A stretch of 44,886 nt of DNA from Clostridia bacterium (GTDB lineage: Bacteria; Bacillota; Clostridia; Christensenellales; Aristaeellaceae). The position numbers were made by a program, and so were the translations under genes. Under the pieces are notes generated by a model, which saw nothing but the letters and a program-made list of their open reading frames with translations, made no database searches and was not told the DNA's origin. The DNA lies in the NCBI GenBank assembly GCA_024404245.1, contig JAKSQH010000009.1, forward strand, positions 1 through 44,886, written 5' to 3'. Shown here one piece after another: positions 25,033-33,712 of the stretch. Within the stretch, counting starts at the first letter, position 1; each line of letters opens with the position of its first letter.

Positions 25033-26430
25033 TCAGACCTTCCCTTTTTCCTGCTCGTGCCTGTGAATCTGGGCATTCAGCAGGTTTATATCCCCGCACC
25101 CCATTGTCAGCACCAGGTCACCGGGCTGCCAGTGTGTTCTCAGATATGCCTCGGTATCATCAAACGACGGAGTCCACACGGCATTGACGCCGTGCTCCTT
25201 CATGCCTTTCACCAGCATGCCGCTGTTCAGATCTCCGGGATCCTTTTCGCGCGCCGCGCAGATATCCGTAACCAGTGTGTAATCCGCCTGTTCCGTGCAG
25301 GTCAGATACTCATCGAACAGTGTCCGTACCCGGCTGAACGTGTGCGGCTGCATAACCGCCCACAGTGTACCCTTGCAACGTTTTCTCGCCACGGAAATCG
25401 CGTTGCGCATTTCCGCGGGGTTGTGTCCGTAATCGGTAAAAATCTCCGTTCCGTCCACCGTGTCCGTCAGTTCAAATCTGCGGTGCGCCCCGGTGAACAC
25501 AGCCAGCGTTTCCGCGGCCTTCTCCGGCGCGAGGCCGAGCGCGTCAGCCGCGGCAAGCGCCGCCAGCGCGTTCATTACATTGAACATTCCGGGCACATTC
25601 ATTCTGACATGCGTAATCCGTTTTCCGCGGCACATCAGCTCAAAATCCGCGTATCCGCGTTCATCCTCGGTGATGTCCGCCGGATACCAGTCATTCGTAT
25701 CGTTCATGCCGAAGAAGATACGGTTCCGGTCCAGCTTTTCAATCTGCCGTCTTACGCGCGGATCATCACCGTTACCCACGGCGGTTCCGTCTTCCGGCAG
25801 CAGGCTCAGATATTCGCCGAATACGCTTTCAATCTCGTCGATATCCTTATAGCAATCCAGATGATCCTCTTCAATGTTCAGTACCACGGCAAGCGTGGGC
25901 GGCATGTGCAGGAAGCTGCGGTTGAACTCGCATGCCTCCGTAATGAAAATGTCCCCGTGTCCCACACGTACGCTGCCGCCGATCGCGTCCAGGACACCTC
26001 CGATATGAATGCTCGGATCCATTCCGTTTTCCGTCAGCATCTGGCTCAGCATAGCGGTTGTCGTGGTCTTTCCGTGGGTTCCGCACACACCGGCTGCCTG
26101 CGGGAATCCTTCCATCAGCTGCCCGAGCAGATACGCGCGTTCCATATTCGGAATACCGAGACGCTCGGCTTCCGCGCGTTCGGGATTGTCGCGGCTCACC
26201 GCGGCGGAATATACAACCAGATCCGCGCCGTGTACGTTTTCCGCTTTATGCCCCACCGTCACAGCCGCGCCTTTCGCGCGTACACCGTCCAGCAGGTAGC
26301 CGTCGGACCGGTCGGAACCGCTTACGGCATATCCTCTGTCAATCAGCATTTCCGCCAGACCGGACATGCTGCTGCCGCCGATTCCGATCAGATGAATCCG
26401 TTTTCCTGTCAAATCCCGGATATGTATCAT
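25033..26430 (-). CDS. murC: UDP-N-acetylmuramate--L-alanine ligase MurC
   Basis: This 465-aa cytoplasmic Mur ligase adds the first residue of the peptidoglycan stem. The N-terminal UDP-binding motif is LIGIGGSSMSGLAE, the ATP loop GTHGKTTTT (117-125), the central domain has EACEFNRSFLHMPP and HLDCY, and the C-terminal domain DYGHNPAEM. The length is normal. It is located between yhbY and alr with gaps of 23 and 6 bp. Confidence 0.97.
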   Translation of the reverse strand: MIHIRDLTGKRIHLIGIGGSSMSGLAEMLIDRGYAVSGSDRSDGYLLDGVRAKGAAVTVGHKAENVHGADLVVYSAAVSRDNPERAEAERLGIPNMERAYLLGQLMEGFPQAAGVCGTHGKTTTTAMLSQMLTENGMDPSIHIGGVLDAIGGSVRVGHGDIFITEACEFNRSFLHMPPTLAVVLNIEEDHLDCYKDIDEIESVFGEYLSLLPEDGTAVGNGDDPRVRRQIEKLDRNRIFFGMNDTNDWYPADITEDERGYADFELMCRGKRITHVRMNVPGMFNVMNALAALAAADALGLAPEKAAETLAVFTGAHRRFELTDTVDGTEIFTDYGHNPAEMRNAISVARKRCKGTLWAVMQPHTFSRVRTLFDEYLTCTEQADYTLVTDICAAREKDPGDLNSGMLVKGMKEHGVNAVWTPSFDDTEAYLRTHWQPGDLVLTMGCGDINLLNAQIHRHEQEKGKV

Positions 26431-26453
26431 CTTACATATGCCTCCGCGTCGGC

Positions 26454-26741
26454 TTATTCAAGAACGATTTTGGGGTTTTCACGGCTCTGCCGGTACATCA
26501 CGAACCTTCTGCCGATGCACTGCACCGGTTCGGCACCCAGCCTGTCGCAAAGCTCCTCAAGCGCTTCCTTCGCGGTCACGGGCGCGCCCTGCTGCACACA
26601 GCACTTGATCAGTTCGCGCGCTTCCAGCGCGTCATATGCCTCACGGACGGTGCCATCCGTCACACCGTCCTTTCCCACATAAAGAATCGTGTCCAGTGTA
26701 TTCGCCATGGAGCGAAGCGCCGCGCGCTGTTTACCCGTCAT
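26454..26741 (-). CDS. yhbY: YhbY-type CRM-domain RNA-binding protein
   Basis: This 95-aa single CRM-domain protein is associated with pre-50S ribosomes in characterised bacteria. It begins TGKQRAALRSMAN, carries the VGKDGVTDGTV loop equivalent to the conserved GxxG, then ELIKCCVQ and a C-terminal QCIGRRFVMYR strand. It follows obg by 21 bp; obg-yhbY pairing is common in Bacillota and consistent with a shared role in large-subunit assembly. Confidence 0.93.
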   Translation of the reverse strand: MTGKQRAALRSMANTLDTILYVGKDGVTDGTVREAYDALEARELIKCCVQQGAPVTAKEALEELCDRLGAEPVQCIGRRFVMYRQSRENPKIVLE

Positions 26742-26762
26742 TTTCGTACACCTCGTTATTCA

Positions 26763-28031
26763 TTAATCCACAAAGTCAAATTCCATATCGGCAATGCGTA
26801 CCGTGCTGCCTTCCCCGGCGCCCGCTTTCCTCAGGGCGTCGATCACGCCGTTGCGCCGCAGCGTACGGTGGAACCAGTTCAGGCTCTCGTTATCGTCGAA
26901 GTTCACGCTGTCAATCAGCCGTTCCATCTCAGGCCCGCGCACTTCGTACACGGCTCCGTCAAATACAATGCGGAACGCGTCCTCCGCGATATCGGGCACC
27001 TCTTCGGGTTCCGCCTCGTAATGCAGGATGGGCGGAAGGGTTTCAAGCTGCTTCGCCGTTTCATCCAGCAGGGCGTCAAATCCCTGATGTGTCGCGGCAC
27101 TGACCGCGAACACGGGATATCCCATGCCGTCCGCGAGCGCCTGCATCCGCTTCAGGTTTTCCTCGGCACCCGGCAGGTCCGTTTTGTTGCATACGATGAT
27201 CTGCGGTCTGTCCGCCAGGTCACCGTAGTTTGCCAGTTCGTCATTGATCTGATCAAAGTCATCGATGGGGTCGCGGCCTTCGCTGCCGGAAATATCCACC
27301 ACATGCAGCAGCAGGCGTGTGCGCTCCACATGGCGCAGGAAGTCATGCCCCAGGCCCGCGCCTTCGGCGGCCCCTTCGATCAGGCCGGGAATATCCGCCA
27401 GCACAATATCTTTTCCGTAGCGCCGCACAATGCCCAGATTCGGAGTCAGCGTCGTGAAATGATAGTTGCCGACCTTTGGCTTCGCGCTGGTCACAACGGA
27501 CAGAATCGAACTCTTGCCGACATTCGGATAACCCACAAGACCGACATCCGCGATGGTTTTCAGTTCCATTCTGAATGTGCGGATCTCCGTTTTGACTCCG
27601 GGCTTGGCGAAATTGGGCGCCTGCCGGGTGGGCGTGGCGAAATGCGTATTTCCCCAGCCTCCGCGTCCGCCCTTCAGCAGTACGCGTGTTTCCCCGGGTG
27701 TATCCATATCCATGACAACACGGTCCGTATCCGCGTCCCTGATCACAGTGCCGACCGGCACCTTGATCAGCAGATTCTCTCCGTTTTTCCCGGTCTGCCG
27801 GTTCGGCGCGCCGTCACCGCCGTTCTCGGCGGTATATTTGCTGCGGAAGCGGAAGTCAAGCAGCGTATGCATGTTCGTATCCGCGAACACAAGCACATCC
27901 CCGCCTCTGCCGCCGTCACCGCCGTCCGGTCCGCCGTTGATCACATATTTTTCACGGTGGAAGGACATGGATCCGTTGCCGCCGTTTCCGGCCTTCGCTG
28001 TGATCCGTACCTGATCCACAAAATTGCTCAT
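26763..28031 (-). CDS. obg: GTPase Obg (CgtA)
   Basis: This 422-aa essential GTPase acts in 50S assembly and stress control. The Gly-rich N-terminal Obg fold (1-158; GNGGNGSMSFHREKY, GGDGGRGGD) precedes the G domain with G1 GYPNVGKSS (167-175), G3 DIPGL and G4 NKTD. A C-terminal OCT domain spans about 345-422 and ends at EFDFVD. The length and three-domain order are those of the Gram-positive form. It lies 19 bp after the UPF0210 gene. Confidence 0.97.
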   Translation of the reverse strand: MSNFVDQVRITAKAGNGGNGSMSFHREKYVINGGPDGGDGGRGGDVLVFADTNMHTLLDFRFRSKYTAENGGDGAPNRQTGKNGENLLIKVPVGTVIRDADTDRVVMDMDTPGETRVLLKGGRGGWGNTHFATPTRQAPNFAKPGVKTEIRTFRMELKTIADVGLVGYPNVGKSSILSVVTSAKPKVGNYHFTTLTPNLGIVRRYGKDIVLADIPGLIEGAAEGAGLGHDFLRHVERTRLLLHVVDISGSEGRDPIDDFDQINDELANYGDLADRPQIIVCNKTDLPGAEENLKRMQALADGMGYPVFAVSAATHQGFDALLDETAKQLETLPPILHYEAEPEEVPDIAEDAFRIVFDGAVYEVRGPEMERLIDSVNFDDNESLNWFHRTLRRNGVIDALRKAGAGEGSTVRIADMEFDFVD

Positions 28032-28050
28032 ACAATCTTCCTTCTTTGCG

Positions 28051-29397
28051 TCAGTTCCTCAGTGAATGAAGCGGCGCGGGAATTCTGCCCCCGCGGCTGA
28101 TGAAATCATCGTTCGCGCAAGGGTTCACGGGCATTACCGGGGCAAAGCCGAGCAGCCCGCCGAATTCAACGCGGTCTCCTGCTTTCTTACCCGGTGCGGG
28201 GATCACGCGCACCGCCGTCGTCTTGTTGTTCACCATGCCGATCGCGGCCTCGTCGGCAATAATGCCTGAAATCGCGGCAGCGGAAGTATCTCCGGGAACG
28301 GCGATCATATCAAGCCCCACGGAGCATACACAGGTCATCGCTTCCAGCTTCTCCAGCGTCAGCGCGCCGGCGGCCGCCGCTTCGATCATGCCGATATCCT
28401 CACTCACAGGGATGAACGCGCCGCTTAATCCGCCCACATGGTTGGACGCCATCACGCCGCCTTTTTTCACAGCGTCATTGAGCAGAGCCAGCGCTGCCGT
28501 TGTTCCGGGCGCGCCGGCCATTTCCAGACCCATCTCGGTCAGGATATGCGCCACGCTGTCGCCTCGCGCCGGCGTCGGCGCGAGACTCAGATCAACAATG
28601 CCGAAAGGAATATTCATGCGTTTTGAGGCTTCCCTGGCCACCAGCTGACCGACGCGCGTAATTTTGAACGCGGTACGTTTGATCGTTTCTGCCACGATAT
28701 CGAACGGTTCGCCCCGCACTTCCTCCAGCGCGCGCTTAACAACGCCGGGACCGCTTACGCCCACATTGATGGCGCACTCCGGTTCGCCCACGCCGCAGAA
28801 GGCGCCCGCCATGAAAGGATTATCCTCCACGGCATTGGCAAAAACAACCAGCTTCGCGCAGCCCAGTCCGTCACTGTCAGCGGTCAGTTCGGCGGTTTTC
28901 TTGATAATGCCGCCCATTTCACGCACGGCATTCATATTGATGCCCGCGCGGGTTGAGGCCACGTTCACGCTCGAGCATAGCAGCTTCGTTTCACTCAGCA
29001 CTTCGGGAATGGAGGCAAGCAGCCGTTCATCCGCCAGCGTGGCGCCTTTGTGCATAAGCGCGGAATATCCGCCGAGGAAATTAACGCCGACCTCCTGCGC
29101 CGCGCGGTCCAGTGCCCGGGCGATCGGGCGCGGGTCAGCCTGGCATATCAGGCTCACAGGCGTCACCGAAATACGTTTGTTCACAATCGGAATCCCGAAT
29201 TCGCGTTCGATATTTTCACCCGTTTTCACAAGGTCCTTCGCGATCCGGCAGATCTTGTCATATACACGCTGCGCGCATCTGTCCGCGTCCGGGTCGGAGC
29301 AGTCCAGCAGGTTGATGCCGAGTGTGATGGTTCTGATATCGAAGTTTTCCTCCCGGATCATTCGCATGGTCTGGAGGATCTCACCAGTTTCAATCAT
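28051..29397 (-). CDS. UPF0210 (DUF711, PFL-like) protein
   Basis: This 448-aa protein belongs to the UPF0210/DUF711 family, structurally related to pyruvate-formate lyase and ribonucleotide reductase barrels. Its chemistry is not established. Recognisable segments are [19 protein letters not shown] near the start, [13 protein letters not shown] in the middle and [14 protein letters not shown] late in the sequence. The ATG at 29397 has GGAGG seven bases upstream; an extension to 29436 would overlap the preceding gene. It is paired with the UPF0237 ACT protein, a conserved two-gene arrangement, so the ACT protein probably senses an effector for it. Confidence 0.88.
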   Translation of the reverse strand: MIETGEILQTMRMIREENFDIRTITLGINLLDCSDPDADRCAQRVYDKICRIAKDLVKTGENIEREFGIPIVNKRISVTPVSLICQADPRPIARALDRAAQEVGVNFLGGYSALMHKGATLADERLLASIPEVLSETKLLCSSVNVASTRAGINMNAVREMGGIIKKTAELTADSDGLGCAKLVVFANAVEDNPFMAGAFCGVGEPECAINVGVSGPGVVKRALEEVRGEPFDIVAETIKRTAFKITRVGQLVAREASKRMNIPFGIVDLSLAPTPARGDSVAHILTEMGLEMAGAPGTTAALALLNDAVKKGGVMASNHVGGLSGAFIPVSEDIGMIEAAAAGALTLEKLEAMTCVCSVGLDMIAVPGDTSAAAISGIIADEAAIGMVNNKTTAVRVIPAPGKKAGDRVEFGGLLGFAPVMPVNPCANDDFISRGGRIPAPLHSLRN

Positions 29398-29413
29398 GCC
29401 CGTCCCTCCGTCA

Positions 29414-29686
29414 TCAGATGCGGTGCATCGCGTCAAAAATGTCCATGCGCTGGATGTGAATCGCCATCTTCATCTCATCCCGCACGCTCTGAAGCGCTTC
29501 GTCTATCGCGGAAAACTCCATATGCGCGCCGTCCAGGTCCACAACCATCATCATCGTGAAATATCCGCCCAGAATCGTCTGGGTGATATCGAGAATGTTG
29601 ATATTCATTTCGGCCAGCCGTGTCGCCACCCGCGCGATAATGCCGGTTGTATCCAGCCCTGTCACGGAAATCAATGCTTTCGTCAT
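29414..29686 (-). CDS. UPF0237 ACT-domain protein
   Basis: This 90-aa small protein consists of one ACT domain: [37 protein letters not shown] is the first beta-alpha-beta unit with the glycine turn that binds amino-acid-type ligands. ATG at 29686 (MTKALISV) has GGAGG eight bases upstream. It leads the ten-gene minus-strand run and lies 16 bp before its usual partner, UPF0210. The ligand is not known. Confidence 0.9.
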   Translation of the reverse strand: MTKALISVTGLDTTGIIARVATRLAEMNINILDITQTILGGYFTMMMVVDLDGAHMEFSAIDEALQSVRDEMKMAIHIQRMDIFDAMHRI

Positions 29687-29727
29687 ACTGTGTGCCTCCG
29701 TAAAATAATACACGATACCAAATTTAT

Positions 29728-29756
29728 AGTTTAGTGAAAAACAGCGGTTTTGTCAA
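29728..29756 (-). promoter_or_regulatory. Promoter of the UPF0237-obg-murC-coaD run
   Basis: On the minus strand the -35 is consensus TTGACA (29751-29756), the spacer 17 bases and the -10 TAAACT (29728-29733), about 40 bases before the first start codon. Confidence 0.75.
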
Positions 29757-29841
29757 TGCGGGCGTTATACTCACGCACGGTCTTTCCGGCCTGCCGCGGG
29801 GTGCCTTACGCCGGTCCTTCCGTGAATTCTCGGTGAAATGC

Positions 29842-29870
29842 TTTCCATTATAATCAAATTGTGATAAACT
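29842..29870 (+). promoter_or_regulatory. Candidate promoter of the maf-mre operon
   Basis: The -35 is TTTCCA (29842-29847), the spacer 17 bases and the -10 TAAACT (29865-29870), preceded by TGA as an extended -10. A second -10-like TATAAT lies at 29849-29854 with a weaker -35, so the exact start is uncertain. Confidence 0.45.
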
Positions 29871-29904
29871 GTATGTTGGTCCTGTTTTGGACCTGGAGGT
29901 TACG

Positions 29905-30477
<573 letters not shown>

Positions 30478-30520
30478 TCACATCCGGCGTACGCCGTTTT
30501 CAGAAAGGATGGCAGCCCAT

Positions 30521-31546
30521 ATGCCAATCATCGCGCCCGATCTCGGAATTGATCTCGGCACTTCATATACAAGCATTTATGTACGCGGCCGCGGCATCGT
30601 GGTAAACGAGCCCTCTCTCGTTGTGCTGAACGCCGCCGACCGGCAGCATGTTCTGGCCGTGGGCGACGAAGCCCGTTTTCTCATGGGGCGCACCCCGGAA
30701 ACACTTGTCCCCGTGTTTCCGATCCGTGCCGGAACACTTTCCGATTTCGACACAGCCGAAATCATGCTCCGCTATTTTGTCCGCAAGGCAATCGGCGTCA
30801 GCAGGCTGATCAAACCGCGCATCATCGTTTCCACCCCGTGTAACATCACGGATGTCCAGCGCAAAGCGCTGACCGAGGCGCTGATCCGCGCGGGCGGAAA
30901 GCATGTGATCCTTGTTGAGAAGCCTTTCGCGGCCGCGCTCGGCTGCGGTCTTCCCGTATATGATCCCGTTGGCAGCATGGTGGCGGATATCGGTGCCGGC
31001 ACAACGGACGTTGCCCTGATTTCCCTCGGCGGTACCGTTGTGGGTCAGTCCATTCCCGTCGGCGGCGACAGGATGGACGAGGCGATCATGAATTATATCC
31101 GCCAGGAATGCAGCCTGATGATCGGCCGGCAGACAGCTGAATCCATCAAAAAGGATCTTGCCTCCGCGATGCCGCTGGAGCAGTCCCGTGTCATCCCCGT
31201 CCGCGGAGTAAGCCGTCTGAACACATCCGCCGATATCGTCGATTTTTCGTCCACACAGGCGTATGAAGCCATCCGTGAAGCCTGCAGCGCGATCCTCAAC
31301 AGCCTGAAATGGGTGCTGGAACGCACGCCGCCGGAGCTTGCCGCGGATATCATGCGCAACGGAGTGCATCTCACCGGCGCCGGCTCCTGTCTTTTCGCGC
31401 TGGATAACTATTTTTCCTCAGCGCTCGGAATCCCCGTTATTCTGGCGCAGAACCCCGCCGACTGCACAATCACGGGCATCGGCTATCTGACGGAGAACAT
31501 CCAGACACTTATGCCGCAGGATCAGAAAGCGATATATACAGACTGA
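30521..31546 (+). CDS. mreB: Rod shape-determining actin homologue MreB
   Basis: This 341-aa actin-like ATPase polymerises at the membrane and guides lateral wall synthesis. The phosphate-1 loop is DLGIDLGTSYTSIYV with the family's IVVNEPSLVV, phosphate-2 is VADIGAGTTDVALISLGG, and the adenosine region is GVHLTGAGSCLFALDNYF. ATG at 30521 (MPIIAPDLG) with AAAGGA 11 bases upstream is chosen over ATG at 30509, which directly abuts the SD. It precedes mreC by 32 bp. Confidence 0.95.
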   Translation: MPIIAPDLGIDLGTSYTSIYVRGRGIVVNEPSLVVLNAADRQHVLAVGDEARFLMGRTPETLVPVFPIRAGTLSDFDTAEIMLRYFVRKAIGVSRLIKPRIIVSTPCNITDVQRKALTEALIRAGGKHVILVEKPFAAALGCGLPVYDPVGSMVADIGAGTTDVALISLGGTVVGQSIPVGGDRMDEAIMNYIRQECSLMIGRQTAESIKKDLASAMPLEQSRVIPVRGVSRLNTSADIVDFSSTQAYEAIREACSAILNSLKWVLERTPPELAADIMRNGVHLTGAGSCLFALDNYFSSALGIPVILAQNPADCTITGIGYLTENIQTLMPQDQKAIYTD

Positions 31547-31565
31547 GCCCCGTCCGGGCAGAAAT

Positions 31566-31581
31566 GAGGTGACCTCAACTG
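31566..31581 (+). promoter_or_regulatory. Shine-Dalgarno site pointing to a CTG start of mreC
   Basis: GAGGTGA (31566-31572) is a seven-base match to the anti-SD and stands six bases before CTG at 31579-31581. An in-frame TGA (31570-31572) overlaps the SD, so the reading frame cannot begin further upstream. No ATG, GTG or TTG occurs in frame until 31876. Confidence 0.75.
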
Positions 31582-33048
31582 GCTAAGCTGCGTAAGCATG
31601 ACGAACCTAAAAAAGAAGAAGAACAGTCTGTTTATGATGATTTTATATATGACGATCCGGACGAAAGCGATTCCGGCAGCGATTCCGCGGATAACGGGTC
31701 AGACACGCCGGACGAGGCGCTTGACAAATTCGGGTCAAGGGTAGCCCCGCGTGAAACACCGGAGGAAACGGAAGAAACGGAGTCTTCGTCCTCGGTTGTT
31801 TTTTCCTCCTTCGGCGAAACCGATACGGATACCGCGAAGCGCCGCAAAGCGCGCAGGGAGCATCCGGTTCTCCATATGATCATTCTGATTGCCGTTACCG
31901 CGGTTCTGGTGCTGTGCATCGGTTCCTACATTTTCGCGAGAATCATGCCGGAAACCGAAACCCTGCAGGTTCCCGAGACACTGATCGGGCGGATTGTCAC
32001 GCCGATCCAGTCCGTTTTTTCGGGTATAACCGAAACCTTTGCCGATTACTTCCGCACGCTGAAGCTGCGCGCGAATATCGAAACCGCCTACAATGAGCTG
32101 GTGGCCGAAAACGAGCGTCTGACCTATCAGGCCATGCTGGCGGACGAACTTCAGGAAACGCTGTCCCGCTATGAGGATATGGCCGATGAGGTCAAAGCGA
32201 ACGCGAACCTGTCCCCGATTGTCTGCACGGTCATCGGCCGGAGTGATTCCAACTATTTTTCCACGTTTACCATCGGTAAGGGCAGCAATGACGGAATAGA
32301 GGACTATATGGCCGTCACATTTGACGGTGCCCTCGTAGGCTATACGGAAAGCGTGCAGCCCACGCGCAGCACTGTCCGTTCCATTATTGACTCGGACGCG
32401 TCCATTGCCGCGCTGATTCAGTCCTCCAGGGACCAGGGCACGGTGCGCGGCACCCTCGGTGTGGACGGAAAAGCGATGTGCCGTATGTACTACCTGCCGG
32501 ATGAGAACCTTCCGCGCCCGGGTGATACCGTAATCACTTCCGGCGTCGGTATGAGTTTCCCTAAAGGAATCCCGATCGGCACCATCCGTGAAAGCACACG
32601 CGGCATGGAAGCCAATAAGCAGTATATCGTAATCGAACCGCTGGTCGATTTCGCGCACCTTGAATATGTCATTGTGCTGCGGTACAAGCCGGCCGCGGAA
32701 GCAATCGAAGGGCGCAGCAACGGTGCTTCCTCGGATTTTGTCCCGCTTGAAACCGCCCGCCCGTCGCCGGTTGTTCCGGAAATCGCGTCGTCCCTGTTCG
32801 AGTCGCAGGCCACTCCGGACCCGAATGCCACACCCACGCCCACACCTACGCCGAGTCCGACGCCCACGCCGAGCCCGACACCCACGCCGGAACCCACACC
32901 GTATCTGACACCGTCCGGTCCTGTGTACGAGTATCAGTCCGTTTCCTCCAGAAATACCGAAACGCCGGAGCCGACCGCGACACCTACGCCCACCGCGACG
33001 CCGTATCTGACACCCGACCCTCAGGCGATGACATTTGAGGAGGACTGA
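31579..33048 (+). CDS. mreC: Cell-shape protein MreC with acidic N-terminus, CTG start
   Basis: This 489-aa membrane protein links MreB to PBP2 and RodA. The first 75 or so residues are acidic and low-complexity (EEEQSVYDDFIYDDPDES...), then a basic patch KRRKARREH leads into the transmembrane helix (100-119). An extracytoplasmic coiled coil (about 145-190) and the two MreC beta domains (about 215-400; VIGRSDSNYFSTFTIGKGSNDGI and GDTVITSGVGMSFPKGIPIG) follow, and then a TPTPTP-rich tail from about 411. The frame is continuous through the acidic part. ATG at 31876 would begin exactly at the membrane helix and lacks an SD, so CTG at 31579 is preferred. Both the acidic head and the Thr/Pro tail are longer than usual. 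Confidence 0.85.
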   Translation: MAKLRKHDEPKKEEEQSVYDDFIYDDPDESDSGSDSADNGSDTPDEALDKFGSRVAPRETPEETEETESSSSVVFSSFGETDTDTAKRRKARREHPVLHMIILIAVTAVLVLCIGSYIFARIMPETETLQVPETLIGRIVTPIQSVFSGITETFADYFRTLKLRANIETAYNELVAENERLTYQAMLADELQETLSRYEDMADEVKANANLSPIVCTVIGRSDSNYFSTFTIGKGSNDGIEDYMAVTFDGALVGYTESVQPTRSTVRSIIDSDASIAALIQSSRDQGTVRGTLGVDGKAMCRMYYLPDENLPRPGDTVITSGVGMSFPKGIPIGTIRESTRGMEANKQYIVIEPLVDFAHLEYVIVLRYKPAAEAIEGRSNGASSDFVPLETARPSPVVPEIASSLFESQATPDPNATPTPTPTPSPTPTPSPTPTPEPTPYLTPSGPVYEYQSVSSRNTETPEPTATPTPTATPYLTPDPQAMTFEED

Positions 33049-33053
33049 CGGTA

Positions 33054-33674
33054 TTGAAGAAACGGTTTCATGCGGAGCATCCGTCCGTCCGCAAGTATGT
33101 CATGTTTGTGCTGATGATCGGGTTCGGGTATCTGTTTCATGTATGCGTCATGCCGTATCTGAAAATCGGTGGCGTTACACCGAACCTGCTCTACGCGCTG
33201 ATCGGCGTCATTACCGTTGCTTACGGCAAGTTGCGCGCTTTCTGGGCCGGGTGCTGTTTCGGCATTCTGACGGAGATTATGACCCCGTCTGTTACGTTTT
33301 TCTCTCTGGCGCTGTATCCGCTCACCACGCTGTTCAGTTCCTTCGGCTTTGCCGACAAGCCGCCCCAGCGTCTGGAGTATGAGCGTTCTCTCCGGAAAAG
33401 CCGGGGGCAACTCTCACCGCTGACGCGCACCGTTCTCTGCGCGGCGGTGAACACGCTGGCCTACAACGCCATCAACCTGATATATGTATACATCAGCGGC
33501 AACGCGCTCACAGCCGGTCATTACACGCGGGCGATCACGGATATTATCGCCACGGCCCTGCTCACGGCGGTGATCATGTTCCCGTTGCGCCGTCTGATCT
33601 TCAGGCGCTGGGACCGTCTGAATCTGCGGCTCATGCTGAGCCGCCTCCTTCAGAAGCGCCGGCGCGCGCGCTGA
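33054..33674 (+). CDS. mreD: Cell-shape membrane protein MreD
   Basis: This 206-aa polytopic membrane protein has about five hydrophobic helices and the MreD-like stretch MPYLKIGGVTPNLLYALIGVITVAYGKLRAFWAGCCFGIL. MreD is poorly conserved, so the call rests on size, topology and position between mreC and the PBP2 gene. The start is TTG at 33054 with GGAGG ten bases upstream. The C-terminus is strongly basic (RRWDRLNLRLMLSRLLQKRRRAR). Confidence 0.88.
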   Translation: MKKRFHAEHPSVRKYVMFVLMIGFGYLFHVCVMPYLKIGGVTPNLLYALIGVITVAYGKLRAFWAGCCFGILTEIMTPSVTFFSLALYPLTTLFSSFGFADKPPQRLEYERSLRKSRGQLSPLTRTVLCAAVNTLAYNAINLIYVYISGNALTAGHYTRAITDIIATALLTAVIMFPLRRLIFRRWDRLNLRLMLSRLLQKRRRAR

Positions 33675-33712
33675 GTCATATTCCGTAACCTTCGGCGGAA
33701 AGGAGGATGTTC

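Noticed and set aside
26058..28100. 680-codon plus-strand frame across murC, yhbY and obg
   Set aside because: It covers three well-recognised minus-strand genes and has no family motif.
32820..32905. Repetitive ACGCC/CACC stretch as a DNA repeat element
   Set aside because: It encodes the in-frame Thr/Pro linker of MreC; a similar linker occurs in the L,D-transpeptidase.
31876..33048. mreC starting at the first ATG
   Set aside because: The nearest SD is too far away, the protein would start inside the membrane helix, and a continuous frame with a strong SD exists 99 codons upstream.
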